From: an uncultured Acetatifactor sp. | GTDB taxonomy: Bacteria > Bacillota > Clostridia > Lachnospirales > Lachnospiraceae | Direction of reading: 5' to 3' | Length of the DNA: 8,827 bases | Assembly (NCBI GenBank): GCA_910584865.1 | Contig: CAJUCE010000072.1 | Location: 1 to 8,827, forward strand | Position numbers and translations under genes: made by a program | Notes under the pieces: model-generated | The model's database searches: none | What the model was told of the DNA's origin: nothing | What the model saw: only the letters and a program-made list of their open reading frames with translations | In this document: piece after piece, positions 1 to 7,816 of the stretch | How the letters are laid out: each line of letters opens with the position of its first letter | Position numbering within the stretch: the stretch's first letter is position 1

Positions 1-3000
1 GGGAACGGTTTGTGCCGGGAATCGATGATGTAAAGCTGTCCATGGAGCATTACCAGCGTTATTACAGTGTGCTTCCTCTAACCGAAGGAAAGACTGTCCT
101 TGACGCCGCCTGCGGAGAAGGATACGGCACTGCGCTGCTGGCTTCTGCCTCCTCCCATGTGACAGGAATTGACATATCAGGGGAAGCAGTCCTGCGGGCA
201 AAGCAAAATTATTCTCACTTTGATAATATTGAGTTCATAGAAGCCTCCATTGCAAAGTTACCCATGGCAGATCACAGTGTGGATGTGATTGTGTCTTTCG
301 AGACGATTGAGCATGTCCCAGAGGACATTCAATGGAAGTTTCTGGACGAGATCGCCAGAGTGCTGAAAGAGGACGGGATACTGGTAATGTCGACCCCGAA
401 TAAGGAAATCTACTCGGATCGCCCGGGTTATCACAACGAATTCCATGTGAAAGAATTCTACCGGGATGATTTCATGGAATTCTTAAGTACGAAGTTTTCC
501 CAGGTAACATTATATGACCAGTTTTTCGAAAATGTATGCATCATCAACGGTAATACAGAGACAACGGAATCCATCTATTTTTGCCCTGATGAATATCTCC
601 AGGAAGCCAAATATTATATCGCTATCGCAGGAAACCGCGATATAGCTTCTTTGAGACTCTCACATGTATTTGTCAACCCCCGGCATGATTATGCCATGCA
701 CATAGAGCGGATCCTCCAATTACAGGAAGAAGTAGAGGCCAGAAACAGCCACTTACAAAAACTGGACGGAGAAATCTTAGAATATCGCAGCTATATCGAA
801 ATCCTAAAGGAAGAAAACGAACGAGGAAAAGACCTGAAAAAAGAATTGCCGCTGACAAGGCAGCGCCTGTGCGAGGCAGAGGAAAGCATTGCACGATTGT
901 GTAGTGAAAACGGTGCATTGATAAAGGAAAACAATGCCTTAAAAGTCATAAACGCATCGGAATTGGAGACAAATGCCCGCATAAAAGAAGAATTGGAGTC
1001 AGTTGAGTCAAAGAATATCGAGTTGAAAGATGAGGCAAATCAACTTCAGTCTATCATCGAGACCCTGCGGCAAACCCTTCAGAACAAAGAGGAACTGCTG
1101 GCGGAGTCTACTCAAAAAAATCAGATGATGCAGGAATCCGAACAAAAATATCAGCTGGAACTGCAGGAATCCGAACAAAGGCATCAGCTGAAACTGCAGG
1201 AGATTCAACAGGAGCACCAGCAGGAAACACAAGACCTGCGTCAGACCATTCTTAATAAAGAGGGCCACATCCAGCTGCTTCTGGAAGTAGAACGGGAATA
1301 CCAGCGGGAAAAGCATTCCCGCACTTACCGTGCGGCCCTGGTACTGCGTAGAATCAGTACTTTCTTCCTGCCGCCGGACAGTAAACGCCGTTTTCTGGTC
1401 AAAATGCTGGTCAAAGGAATCCGCCATCCAAGGCTGATGTTCCATATGGTCAACCCCAGAAGGATCCGCAACTTTTTTATCGTTGTCAAGAAAGAAGGCA
1501 TGGAGGGGGTAAATGAACACTATCGGTTAGTGGAGGAATATGAAGTCTCCAGGCTGCATCCCTTCCCAACCGTACTGCCTGAAGTAACAGATTTGGCGGA
1601 TGCAGCAGACAAAAACATTACTGATTACGCAAGGCTCTGCTTTATAAAATATAAAAAACCGGAGGTGTCCATTATTATTCCGGTCTATAACCAGTTTGAA
1701 TACACTTACAACTGCCTTGAATCTATTTTAAAAAACAGTGGCGATATTCATTATGAAATCATCGTCGCTGATGACTGCTCTACGGATCTAACCAGAGAGC
1801 TGAGGCAGGTGGCAAGGGAAATAACTATTATACGCAACCGTGATAATCTGCGTTTTTTAAAAAACTGCAATAACGCAGCCCAAAAGGCAAGAGGAAAATA
1901 TATTCTGTTTCTGAATAATGATACACAGGTTCAACCCGGATGGCTGGCCCCACTGGTGGAACTTATGGAGAAAGAGGAAAGGATCGGCATGGTCGGCTCC
2001 AAGCTGATCTACCCGGATGGGCGCCTTCAGGAGGCCGGAGGCATTATATGGGGTGACGGACATGCATGGAACTACGGACATGGACAGAACCCGTCACAGC
2101 CGGAATTTAACTATGTAAAGGAAGTTGACTATATATCCGGCGCAGCCATCATGATTCGGACTGATCTATGGAAGGAAATCGGAGGCTTTGACGAGTATTT
2201 TGCGCCGTCATATTGTGAAGATTCGGATCTGGCCTTCGAGGTACGTCGATGCGGTTATAAGCTTGTATACCAGCCATTGTCCGTAGTGGTTCACTTCGAA
2301 GGAATGTCCAACGGGACGGATATCAACTCCGGGCTAAAACAATATCAGGTAGTCAATTCAGAGAAACTGGCACAAAAGTGGGCAGAGGAATTCAAAAAGC
2401 AGTCACAGACAGAGGATGATCTGTTTCATGCCCGAGAGCGAAGCCAGGGAAAGAAAACCATTCTGGTGATTGACCACTATGTCCCCATGTTTGACAAAGA
2501 CGCGGGTTCCAGAACTATCTGGCAGTATATCAACATGTTCGTGGAAAAGGGATATAACGTCAAGTTTATGGGCGACAACTTTTACCCTCATGAGCCTTAC
2601 ACCACCGCTCTGCAGCAAATCGGCGTAGAGGTGCTCTATGGTCCCTGGTATGCGGAAAACTACAGGCAATGGATATTAGATAATAAAAATAACATTGATT
2701 TCGCGTTTCTGAACAGGCCACATATCACGGAAAAATATATAGACTTTTTAAAAGAAGAGACAGATATAAAATGTATTTATTATGGCTGTGACCTTCACTG
2801 TATGCGTATCCGACGGGAATACGAACTCTGCCATGATAAAAAACTCCTTGCCGAAGCACAAGACTGGGAGAAGAGAGAGTTTGCGATTATGCGAAAGGCG
2901 GATGTCAATTACTATCCATCTTCCATCGAGATTGAACAGATCCACAAGACCGATGCCTCCATTCAGGCTAAGACTTTTGATATTTATGTCTATGATAAAT

Positions 3001-3551
3001 TCCGTGAGAACATATCCATGGATTTTTCAAAACGCGAAGGAATCATGTTTGTTGGAGGTTTTGGGCATCCCCCCAACGAGGATGCCGTACTATGGTTTGT
3101 GGACAAGGTTTTGCCTTTGATTCGCAGACACAGTGATATGCCATTTTATGTAATAGGAGCTAATCCAACGGAGCAAGTCAAAAAACTGGCCGGCAACGGA
3201 GTAATCATAAAGGGTTTTGTCACGGATGCCGAACTGGAGGAAATGTATAATACATGCCGCATGGCGGTTATCCCTCTGCGCTATGGCGCCGGAGTAAAAG
3301 GAAAAGTGGTGGAGGCGCTATACTACGGCATTCCCATGGTTACGACTTCCATCGGCATCGAAGGTATTACCGGGGCAGAACAGTTTGTAGAGATTGCGGA
3401 TACAGCGGACTCTTTCGCAGACAAGGTAATGGCCTTGTATAGCGATATGCAAAAACTGGCCGATACAGTGCAAATCTATCAGAACTATGTAAAAGAACAT
3501 TGTAGTGTTCAGGCCGTATGGAATCACATAAAGGATGATTTTTCAAGATGA
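1..3551 (+). CDS. Multidomain SAM methyltransferase / coiled coil / GT2 / GT4 glycosyltransferase (5' partial)
   Basis: Predicted cytosolic enzyme that methylates and transfers sugars onto a surface glycan or protein. Residues are counted from the GTG at 12. A class I SAM methyltransferase covers about 1-180 (motif I VLDAACGEGYG at 29-39, acidic GIDIS at 52-56, FETIEHV at 96-102). A Glu/Gln/Lys-rich coiled coil follows at about 230-425, then a basic linker. The GT2 (GT-A) domain starts at EVSIIIPVYNQ (551), with the LNND metal motif (D637) and the acidic EDSD motif (736-739). The GT-B, GT4-like domain starts near 814 and carries the donor-site motif PLRYGAGVKGKVVEALYYG at 1088-1106. No membrane segment is seen. 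The frame is open to the left edge and reads ERF before VPGID; this matches the GERF(V/I)PG opening of related methyltransferases, so the GTG is probably an internal Val and the start lies outside the window. Substrates are unknown. Confidence 0.9.
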   Translation, partial: ERFVPGIDDVKLSMEHYQRYYSVLPLTEGKTVLDAACGEGYGTALLASASSHVTGIDISGEAVLRAKQNYSHFDNIEFIEASIAKLPMADHSVDVIVSFETIEHVPEDIQWKFLDEIARVLKEDGILVMSTPNKEIYSDRPGYHNEFHVKEFYRDDFMEFLSTKFSQVTLYDQFFENVCIINGNTETTESIYFCPDEYLQEAKYYIAIAGNRDIASLRLSHVFVNPRHDYAMHIERILQLQEEVEARNSHLQKLDGEILEYRSYIEILKEENERGKDLKKELPLTRQRLCEAEESIARLCSENGALIKENNALKVINASELETNARIKEELESVESKNIELKDEANQLQSIIETLRQTLQNKEELLAESTQKNQMMQESEQKYQLELQESEQRHQLKLQEIQQEHQQETQDLRQTILNKEGHIQLLLEVEREYQREKHSRTYRAALVLRRISTFFLPPDSKRRFLVKMLVKGIRHPRLMFHMVNPRRIRNFFIVVKKEGMEGVNEHYRLVEEYEVSRLHPFPTVLPEVTDLADAADKNITDYARLCFIKYKKPEVSIIIPVYNQFEYTYNCLESILKNSGDIHYEIIVADDCSTDLTRELRQVAREITIIRNRDNLRFLKNCNNAAQKARGKYILFLNNDTQVQPGWLAPLVELMEKEERIGMVGSKLIYPDGRLQEAGGIIWGDGHAWNYGHGQNPSQPEFNYVKEVDYISGAAIMIRTDLWKEIGGFDEYFAPSYCEDSDLAFEVRRCGYKLVYQPLSVVVHFEGMSNGTDINSGLKQYQVVNSEKLAQKWAEEFKKQSQTEDDLFHARERSQGKKTILVIDHYVPMFDKDAGSRTIWQYINMFVEKGYNVKFMGDNFYPHEPYTTALQQIGVEVLYGPWYAENYRQWILDNKNNIDFAFLNRPHITEKYIDFLKEETDIKCIYYGCDLHCMRIRREYELCHDKKLLAEAQDWEKREFAIMRKADVNYYPSSIEIEQIHKTDASIQAKTFDIYVYDKFRENISMDFSKREGIMFVGGFGHPPNEDAVLWFVDKVLPLIRRHSDMPFYVIGANPTEQVKKLAGNGVIIKGFVTDAELEEMYNTCRMAVIPLRYGAGVKGKVVEALYYGIPMVTTSIGIEGITGAEQFVEIADTADSFADKVMALYSDMQKLADTVQIYQNYVKEHCSVQAVWNHIKDDFSR
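1131..1229 (+). repeat. Tandem 33-bp (11-residue) repeat in coiled-coil region
   Basis: Three head-to-tail 33-bp units lie at 1131-1163, 1164-1196 and 1197-1229. The first two are nearly identical in DNA and the third is diverged. They encode QESEQKYQLEL, QESEQRHQLKL and QEIQQEHQQET. Eleven-residue periodicity is a hendecad, a known coiled-coil repeat. A related motif, LRQTLQNKE, occurs before the array (from about 1065), and LRQTILNKE follows it, which suggests an older and larger duplication. The units are in frame with the surrounding gene, so the array can change length without disrupting it. Confidence 0.85.
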
Positions 3552-4567
3552 TTATTACAAAAACCCCATTTAGAATGTCTTTTTTTGGCGGCGGTACGGA
3601 TATGCCGGAATTTTTTAGAGAACACGGCGGCGCTGTCATATCTACTACCTTTGACAAATATTGCAATGTAAACGTGCGGCATCTGCCCAGATTTTTTAAT
3701 TACACAGATGAAGTCGTATACTCCAAAATCGAAAGGGTCACAGATGTGAACGATATTCTGCATCCTGCCATCCGGGAAGCAATGAAGTTCCTTGACATGC
3801 ATGAGATTCGTCTGACATATGAGGCAGATCTTCCTGCCCGTTCCGGCCTTGGGACAAGCAGTTCCTTTGCGGTGGGGATGCTCTCTGCCTTCTATTCCCT
3901 AAAGGGAAAATATGCAGATAAGAAAAAACTGGCGAATGACGCGATCTATCTGGAAAGGACTCTATGCAATGAGGCCGGCGGCTGGCAGGATCAGATTGCC
4001 GCGTCATATGGAGGGTTCAACCGCATCAATTTCAGCAGCGCCGGATTCACTGTTGATCCCATCATCATATCTCCGGAGCGGAAACAGCAATTTAACCGTA
4101 ACCTGATGCTGTTTTTCACCCAGTTTACCCATTTTTCCGCCGAAGTGCAGAATGCCAATAAAAGCACAGATAATACGGCGCAAAAGCTGGAAATGCTGGG
4201 GCTGGTAGATGAAGCGCAGTCTATTTTAACAGACAAAACGAAAAACTTGGACGATATAGGACGTTTGCTGGATACCACATGGCGCCTGAAGAGACAAACC
4301 GGAAACAAGGTATCCACAGACTCCATTGACATGCTCTATGAAAGAGGGATAAAAGCCGGCGCTCTGGGGGGCAAGCTGCTTGGCGCAGGCGGCGGCGGAT
4401 TTCTATTATTTTATGTGGAACAGGACAGGCAGGAGAAAGTGCGTATGGCACTGCAGGATCTGATGTATGTGCCGTTTGAATTTGAAAACAGCGGCACCCG
4501 GGTCATCTATTACGCTCCGGAATCCTATGAGCCAAAAGAAAACCTGGAAGAAAGGGGAACAACATGA
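3548..4567 (+). CDS. hddA: D-glycero-alpha-D-manno-heptose 7-phosphate kinase (GHMP family)
   Basis: Predicted to phosphorylate D-glycero-D-manno-heptose 7-phosphate at C1, giving the alpha-1,7-bisphosphate, the second step of GDP-heptose synthesis. The 339-residue length is normal for the family. All three GHMP motifs are visible: the N-terminal TPFRMSFFGGGTD (about 5-17), the ATP-binding loop PARSGLGTSSS (96-106), and the C-terminal GGKLLGAGGGGF (274-285). FFGGGTD near the N-terminus is typical of the HddA/fucokinase-like branch rather than galactokinase or mevalonate kinase. The ATG overlaps the previous stop as ATGA, and an AAAGGA site lies 12 bases upstream, so translation is probably coupled. 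The neighbouring gmhA and hddC-gmhB genes strongly favour heptose over fucose or another sugar. The activity itself is inferred from family and context. Confidence 0.88.
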   Translation: MIITKTPFRMSFFGGGTDMPEFFREHGGAVISTTFDKYCNVNVRHLPRFFNYTDEVVYSKIERVTDVNDILHPAIREAMKFLDMHEIRLTYEADLPARSGLGTSSSFAVGMLSAFYSLKGKYADKKKLANDAIYLERTLCNEAGGWQDQIAASYGGFNRINFSSAGFTVDPIIISPERKQQFNRNLMLFFTQFTHFSAEVQNANKSTDNTAQKLEMLGLVDEAQSILTDKTKNLDDIGRLLDTTWRLKRQTGNKVSTDSIDMLYERGIKAGALGGKLLGAGGGGFLLFYVEQDRQEKVRMALQDLMYVPFEFENSGTRVIYYAPESYEPKENLEERGTT

Positions 4568-5427
4568 AAATCGGAATTGTCGGAAGTGACGGCTATATTG
4601 CGGGATATCTCCTCTCCCACTATCAAAGCAGGGATTATGTAGAAGAAATCCTGTGCATTGACATGAGTGAAAAGGCTGATCGCTTTCTGGATCTGGAACA
4701 TCCGGAGGCGTTTGACTATGATGCGTTAAATAATCTGGACTATATCATTTTTACAGCAGCGATATCCGGGCCTGATTCATGTGCCGACAGGTTCGACACC
4801 TGCTGGTCCATCAATGTAACAGGAACAAAGTACTTTATAAAAGAGGCCGTTAAGCGGCAATGCAGAATCCTGTTTTTTTCCAGCGATGCTGTTTTCGGAG
4901 ACATACCGGGGGCCATTTACACGGAAGCCTCGGAGACGAAAGCCCAGACTCCGTATGGGAGGATGAAAAAGGCCGTGGAGGATGAATTTATACATTCACC
5001 GTACTTCAAAGCAATCCGTCTATCTTATGTAGCTTCCGCACAGGACCGTTTTATCTCATACTGCAGGAGTTGTATCCAAAAGGGAGAAGTTGCGGAAGTC
5101 TTTCATCCGTTTTATCGCAATTGCATTGTGGTCAGCGATGTGGTGAAGGTGGTGGAATGGATGGGACTCCATTGGACCGAATACCAGCCTGCCGTTCTGA
5201 ATGTAGCCGGCAAGGAACTGGTGAGCCGCATTCGGATCGCGGATGAACTGAACAGGATATTCAAGGACAGACTGCAATATAAAATGGTTCTGCCAGAGGA
5301 AAGTTTTTATAAAAACCGTCCCCGGATTACCCAGATGGAAAGTATTTACCTGGGGCAATACGCAATTTTGCGTGATGAAAGCTTTACCGAAAAGATTCAA
5401 AGAGAAATGGAGGGTATTGAAATATGA
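4564..5427 (+). CDS. RmlD-like SDR, probable NDP-4-keto-6-deoxysugar reductase
   Basis: Extended short-chain dehydrogenase of 287 residues, close to the usual length of RmlD-type reductases. The N-terminal Rossmann strand and dinucleotide loop read GIVGSDGYIAG (4-14). A catalytic-type Ser sits in FFSSDAVFGD (S106/S107), resembling the RmlD STDYVF motif, and the YxxxK pair is Y131 and K135 in PYGRMK. It has no signal peptide or membrane segment. The gene overlaps hddA by ATGA, with AAAGGGG just upstream as ribosome binding site, and overlaps the next dehydratase gene in the same way. It therefore probably works directly with that enzyme, reducing the 4-keto group of a GDP-6-deoxy-heptose. An epimerase role, or a different NDP-sugar, cannot be excluded from sequence alone. 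Family call is firm; substrate is inferred. Confidence 0.75.
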   Translation: MKIGIVGSDGYIAGYLLSHYQSRDYVEEILCIDMSEKADRFLDLEHPEAFDYDALNNLDYIIFTAAISGPDSCADRFDTCWSINVTGTKYFIKEAVKRQCRILFFSSDAVFGDIPGAIYTEASETKAQTPYGRMKKAVEDEFIHSPYFKAIRLSYVASAQDRFISYCRSCIQKGEVAEVFHPFYRNCIVVSDVVKVVEWMGLHWTEYQPAVLNVAGKELVSRIRIADELNRIFKDRLQYKMVLPEESFYKNRPRITQMESIYLGQYAILRDESFTEKIQREMEGIEI

Positions 5428-6458
5428 AAAAAGCGCTGATCACAGGAATTACAGGTATGGTAGGGTCTCATTTGGCAGACTTCCTTCTGGCAGAGACAGA
5501 CTGGGAGGTCTATGGTGTATGCCGATGGAGAAGTCCGTTGGACAATGTCAGCCATTTGCTGGAGAGGGTGAACAAGAAAGACAGGGTATTTTTCGATTAC
5601 GCGGACTTAAACGACCTGGTTTCCCTGATGACTGTTATCAACAAGGTAAAGCCGGATTATATATTCCATCTGGCCGCCCAGAGTTATCCGCTGACCAGCT
5701 TTACAGCTCCGCTGGATACTCTGAACACAAATATATTGGGAACCTGCAGACTCCTGGAGGCTATTCGCACCGCAATGGAGACAGACAGCAATTACAAACC
5801 TGTCATCCATGTGTGTGCGTCTTCGGAAGTGTTTGGAAAGATACCGGCAGATAAAAAGCCTGAGAGCGGCATTCACGAAGAATGTCCTTTTCATCCTGCC
5901 TCCCCTTACGCCATCTCCAAGGTAGGCACAGATTTGTTAGGCCGCTATTATGCGGAGGCATATGGTATGACAGTGATGACCACCCGCATGTTTACCCACA
6001 CCGGTCCCCGCAGAGGAGACGTGTTCCATGAGTCTACCTTCGCAAAACAGATTGCCATGATCGAGGCCGGGCTAATCGCACCCCAAGTAATGGTTGGCAA
6101 TCTGCAATCACTGCGCACCTATGCAGATGTAAGGGATGCCGTCCGGGCCTACTACATGCTTGTAACTGTAAAGCCCATAGCCGGGGCGTACTATAACATT
6201 GGCGGTTCCTATACCTGTGAGGTTGGCGACACCTTGAAAACTTTGATCTCCTACTCTCCCATGAAGGAACAGATAGAAGTTGTCACAGACCCGGAGAGGC
6301 TGCGCCCCATAGATGCGGATCTGCAGGTGCCCGACTGCCGCAAATTCAAGGAACATACCGGCTGGGAGCCTCAGATATCTTTTGAAACTACCATGCGTGA
6401 TTTATTGGATTATTGGCGGAAACGTATTAATAGCGGAGAGGTATTTCTGACCCGATAA
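5424..6458 (+). CDS. GDP-mannose 4,6-dehydratase-like SDR (possible GDP-heptose 4,6-dehydratase)
   Basis: Extended SDR of 344 residues in the GDP-mannose 4,6-dehydratase (GMD) group. The cofactor loop is GITGMVGSH (8-16). The active site shows ASSEVFG, with S133/S134 and E135 in place of the Thr-x-Glu of classic GMD, and the YxxxK pair Y162/K166 in SPYAISK. HTGPRRGD (192-199) matches the GMD PRRGE substrate loop, and GNLQSLRTYADVRDAV matches the GMD GNLDSLRDW region. GMD-type enzymes form a 4-keto-6-deoxy sugar from the GDP-hexose; homologues called DmhA or WcbK act on GDP-mannoheptose. With a complete GDP-heptose pathway around it, heptose is the favoured substrate, but GDP-mannose remains possible. 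Translation probably starts at the ATG in the ATGA overlap, with GGAGGG nine bases upstream. Confidence 0.78.
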   Translation: MKKALITGITGMVGSHLADFLLAETDWEVYGVCRWRSPLDNVSHLLERVNKKDRVFFDYADLNDLVSLMTVINKVKPDYIFHLAAQSYPLTSFTAPLDTLNTNILGTCRLLEAIRTAMETDSNYKPVIHVCASSEVFGKIPADKKPESGIHEECPFHPASPYAISKVGTDLLGRYYAEAYGMTVMTTRMFTHTGPRRGDVFHESTFAKQIAMIEAGLIAPQVMVGNLQSLRTYADVRDAVRAYYMLVTVKPIAGAYYNIGGSYTCEVGDTLKTLISYSPMKEQIEVVTDPERLRPIDADLQVPDCRKFKEHTGWEPQISFETTMRDLLDYWRKRINSGEVFLTR

Positions 6459-6538
6459 TATGGGCCTGCTTCGCACCGGTCTTCAGAGAGCCAAATTGTA
6501 AATTAAACAGATTCCAGATTTATCGGAAAGGATACAAC
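6459..6538 (+). other. 80-bp intergenic spacer
   Basis: This is the only sizeable gap between genes. It holds a weak imperfect hairpin at 6478-6492 (five pairs with one bulged base and no following T run), an AT-rich stretch, and the ribosome binding site of the next gene near its right end. I see no convincing promoter or terminator, so the downstream genes are probably read from the same transcript. Confidence 0.5.
6525..6532 (+). promoter_or_regulatory. Ribosome binding site for hddC-gmhB
   Basis: The purine-rich GGAAAGGA ends six bases before the ATG at 6539. This supports that ATG as the start; the encoded protein then begins MKIVIMAGGKGTR, the standard beginning of sugar nucleotidyltransferases. 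Confidence 0.7.
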
Positions 6539-7816
6539 ATGAAAATTGTTATTATGGCCGGGGGAAAGGGAACCAGGATTGCGGAGGTGAATTCTCAGGT
6601 TCCCAAGCCAATGATCCCCATAGACGGAAAGCCCATCCTGGAACACCAGATCAACGTGTTGAAACGGCAAGGATATCGGGAGTTTATCCTGATCATCGGC
6701 CACCTCGGCCATATAATACAGGATTACTTCAAGGACGGCTCAGGGTGGGATGTGCACATTCAGTATATAACGGAAGAAAGTCCTTTGGGAACTGCCGGCG
6801 CTTTATACTTCTTAAAAGAAGAAATCCGTGAGAACTTTCTCCTGGTAAACGGCGATATTATATTTGACGTGGATATTGCCAGATTTCTGGACAGCCATCG
6901 TCGTCTTAATACGATTGCTACCATCCTGACACATCCCAACAGCCACCCCTATGACAGCGGTATAATCATAGCTGATGAGAACAGAAGAGTCACCGACTGG
7001 CTGCATAAGGAAGATCAGCGGCACTGGTACAAGAACAGGGTAAATGCAGGGCTGCATATGCTCTCTCCTGATATTTTCCGATATTTTCCCGACCTGCAAA
7101 AGAGGGACTTGGACCGTGACATCCTAAAACCGTTGATCTCCTCTCGAGAACTGGGGATCTATGATTCCCCGGAGTACGTCAAGGATATGGGAACCCCCGA
7201 CCGATATTGCTCAGTAGCTGAAGATATCCGTTGCCGCCGTGTGGAAGCCAGAAATCTTAGAAAACGGCAAAGAGCCATCTTTCTGGACCGGGATGGAACT
7301 CTGAACAAATATGTGGGATTTTTAACGGATATAAATGATCTGGAATTGATGGATGACGCTGCTGAAGCGGTTCGTAGGATCAACGCCAGCGGATACCTGG
7401 CCATCGTGATAACCAACCAGCCTGTCATCGCAAGGGGAGAAGTTTCCATGGAGGAATTGACGCAAATTCACAATAAGATGGAAACTTTGCTGGGACAGGA
7501 AGGCGCCTACATAGACGCCCTCTACTTTTGTCCTCACCATCCTGACAAGGGGTTTGCAGGAGAACGGCCCCAGTTCAAGACGGAATGCAGCTGCCGCAAG
7601 CCCAAACCAGGGATGTTGCTGCAGGCCGCCCAAGACTACAATATTGATCTGTCAAAGTCATGGATGATCGGAGATAGTGACAGCGACATAAAGGCCGGAG
7701 CAGCGGCAGGATGCGGAACCGTGATGCTGGACGCACAGTTTTCGCTGCTGCAGGCCGTAGAGCAAATATTGGATGCCGGCAGCCTGGCGTCCCCATCCTA
7801 CGATTATGGAAGGTAA
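6539..7816 (+). CDS. hddC-gmhB: Bifunctional heptose-1-phosphate guanylyltransferase / heptose-1,7-bisphosphate 7-phosphatase
   Basis: A 425-residue fusion of two consecutive pathway activities. The first half (about 1-235) is an HddC-type nucleotidyltransferase: MAGGKGTR at 6-13, PKPM at 22-25, metal aspartate in VNGD (D106), and DMGTPDRY at 216-223. It would join heptose 1-phosphate to GTP, giving GDP-heptose. The second half (about 245-410) is a GmhB HAD phosphatase: DRDGT (D250 and D252), TNQ (292-294), RKPKPGM with K354, and GDSDSD at 378-383. The GmhB zinc ligands appear intact as C331, H333, C350 and C352. TNQPVIARG replaces the TNQSGIARG of enterobacterial GmhB, which may reflect preference for the alpha-anomer. 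Both halves look catalytically complete and no frameshift is seen. Guanine rather than another base is inferred from similarity to HddC and from the neighbouring GMD-like gene. Confidence 0.88.
   Translation: MKIVIMAGGKGTRIAEVNSQVPKPMIPIDGKPILEHQINVLKRQGYREFILIIGHLGHIIQDYFKDGSGWDVHIQYITEESPLGTAGALYFLKEEIRENFLLVNGDIIFDVDIARFLDSHRRLNTIATILTHPNSHPYDSGIIIADENRRVTDWLHKEDQRHWYKNRVNAGLHMLSPDIFRYFPDLQKRDLDRDILKPLISSRELGIYDSPEYVKDMGTPDRYCSVAEDIRCRRVEARNLRKRQRAIFLDRDGTLNKYVGFLTDINDLELMDDAAEAVRRINASGYLAIVITNQPVIARGEVSMEELTQIHNKMETLLGQEGAYIDALYFCPHHPDKGFAGERPQFKTECSCRKPKPGMLLQAAQDYNIDLSKSWMIGDSDSDIKAGAAAGCGTVMLDAQFSLLQAVEQILDAGSLASPSYDYGR
7808..7813 (+). promoter_or_regulatory. Ribosome binding site deciding the gmhA start
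   Basis: GGAAGG lies ten bases before the ATG at 7824, at the very end of the upstream gene. In-frame ATGs at 7773 and 7806 would extend the protein into the fusion gene, with residues that do not resemble GmhA, so 7824 is preferred. Confidence 0.65.

Noticed and set aside
12..14. GTG as the true start of the large methyltransferase/glycosyltransferase gene
   Set aside because: The frame stays open to the left edge, and the upstream codons (ERF, after a codon ending in GG) match the conserved GERF(V/I)PG opening of this methyltransferase family. No ribosome binding site is visible upstream.
1008..1520. 170-codon open frame on the minus strand
   Set aside because: It is the antisense of the coiled-coil region; its leucine/phenylalanine-rich translation mirrors Glu/Lys/Gln codons on the real strand, and it has no recognisable domain.
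5372..5854. 160-codon plus-strand frame overlapping the reductase and dehydratase genes
   Set aside because: It is out of frame with two clearly conserved SDR proteins and its translation shows no motif.
4564..6458. Cluster as a plain GDP-rhamnose or GDP-fucose locus
   Set aside because: GMD and RmlD-like genes alone would allow it, but the surrounding heptose isomerase, kinase, phosphatase and guanylyltransferase make heptose the better explanation; kept as an alternative for the substrate only.
6478..6492. Hairpin in the 80-bp spacer as an intrinsic terminator
   Set aside because: The stem has only five pairs with a bulge and no T run follows.
6496..6524. Possible promoter (TTGTAA and TTTATC with 17-bp spacing) before hddC-gmhB
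   Set aside because: The -10-like element matches only three of six consensus bases, which is not better than chance in an AT-rich gap.
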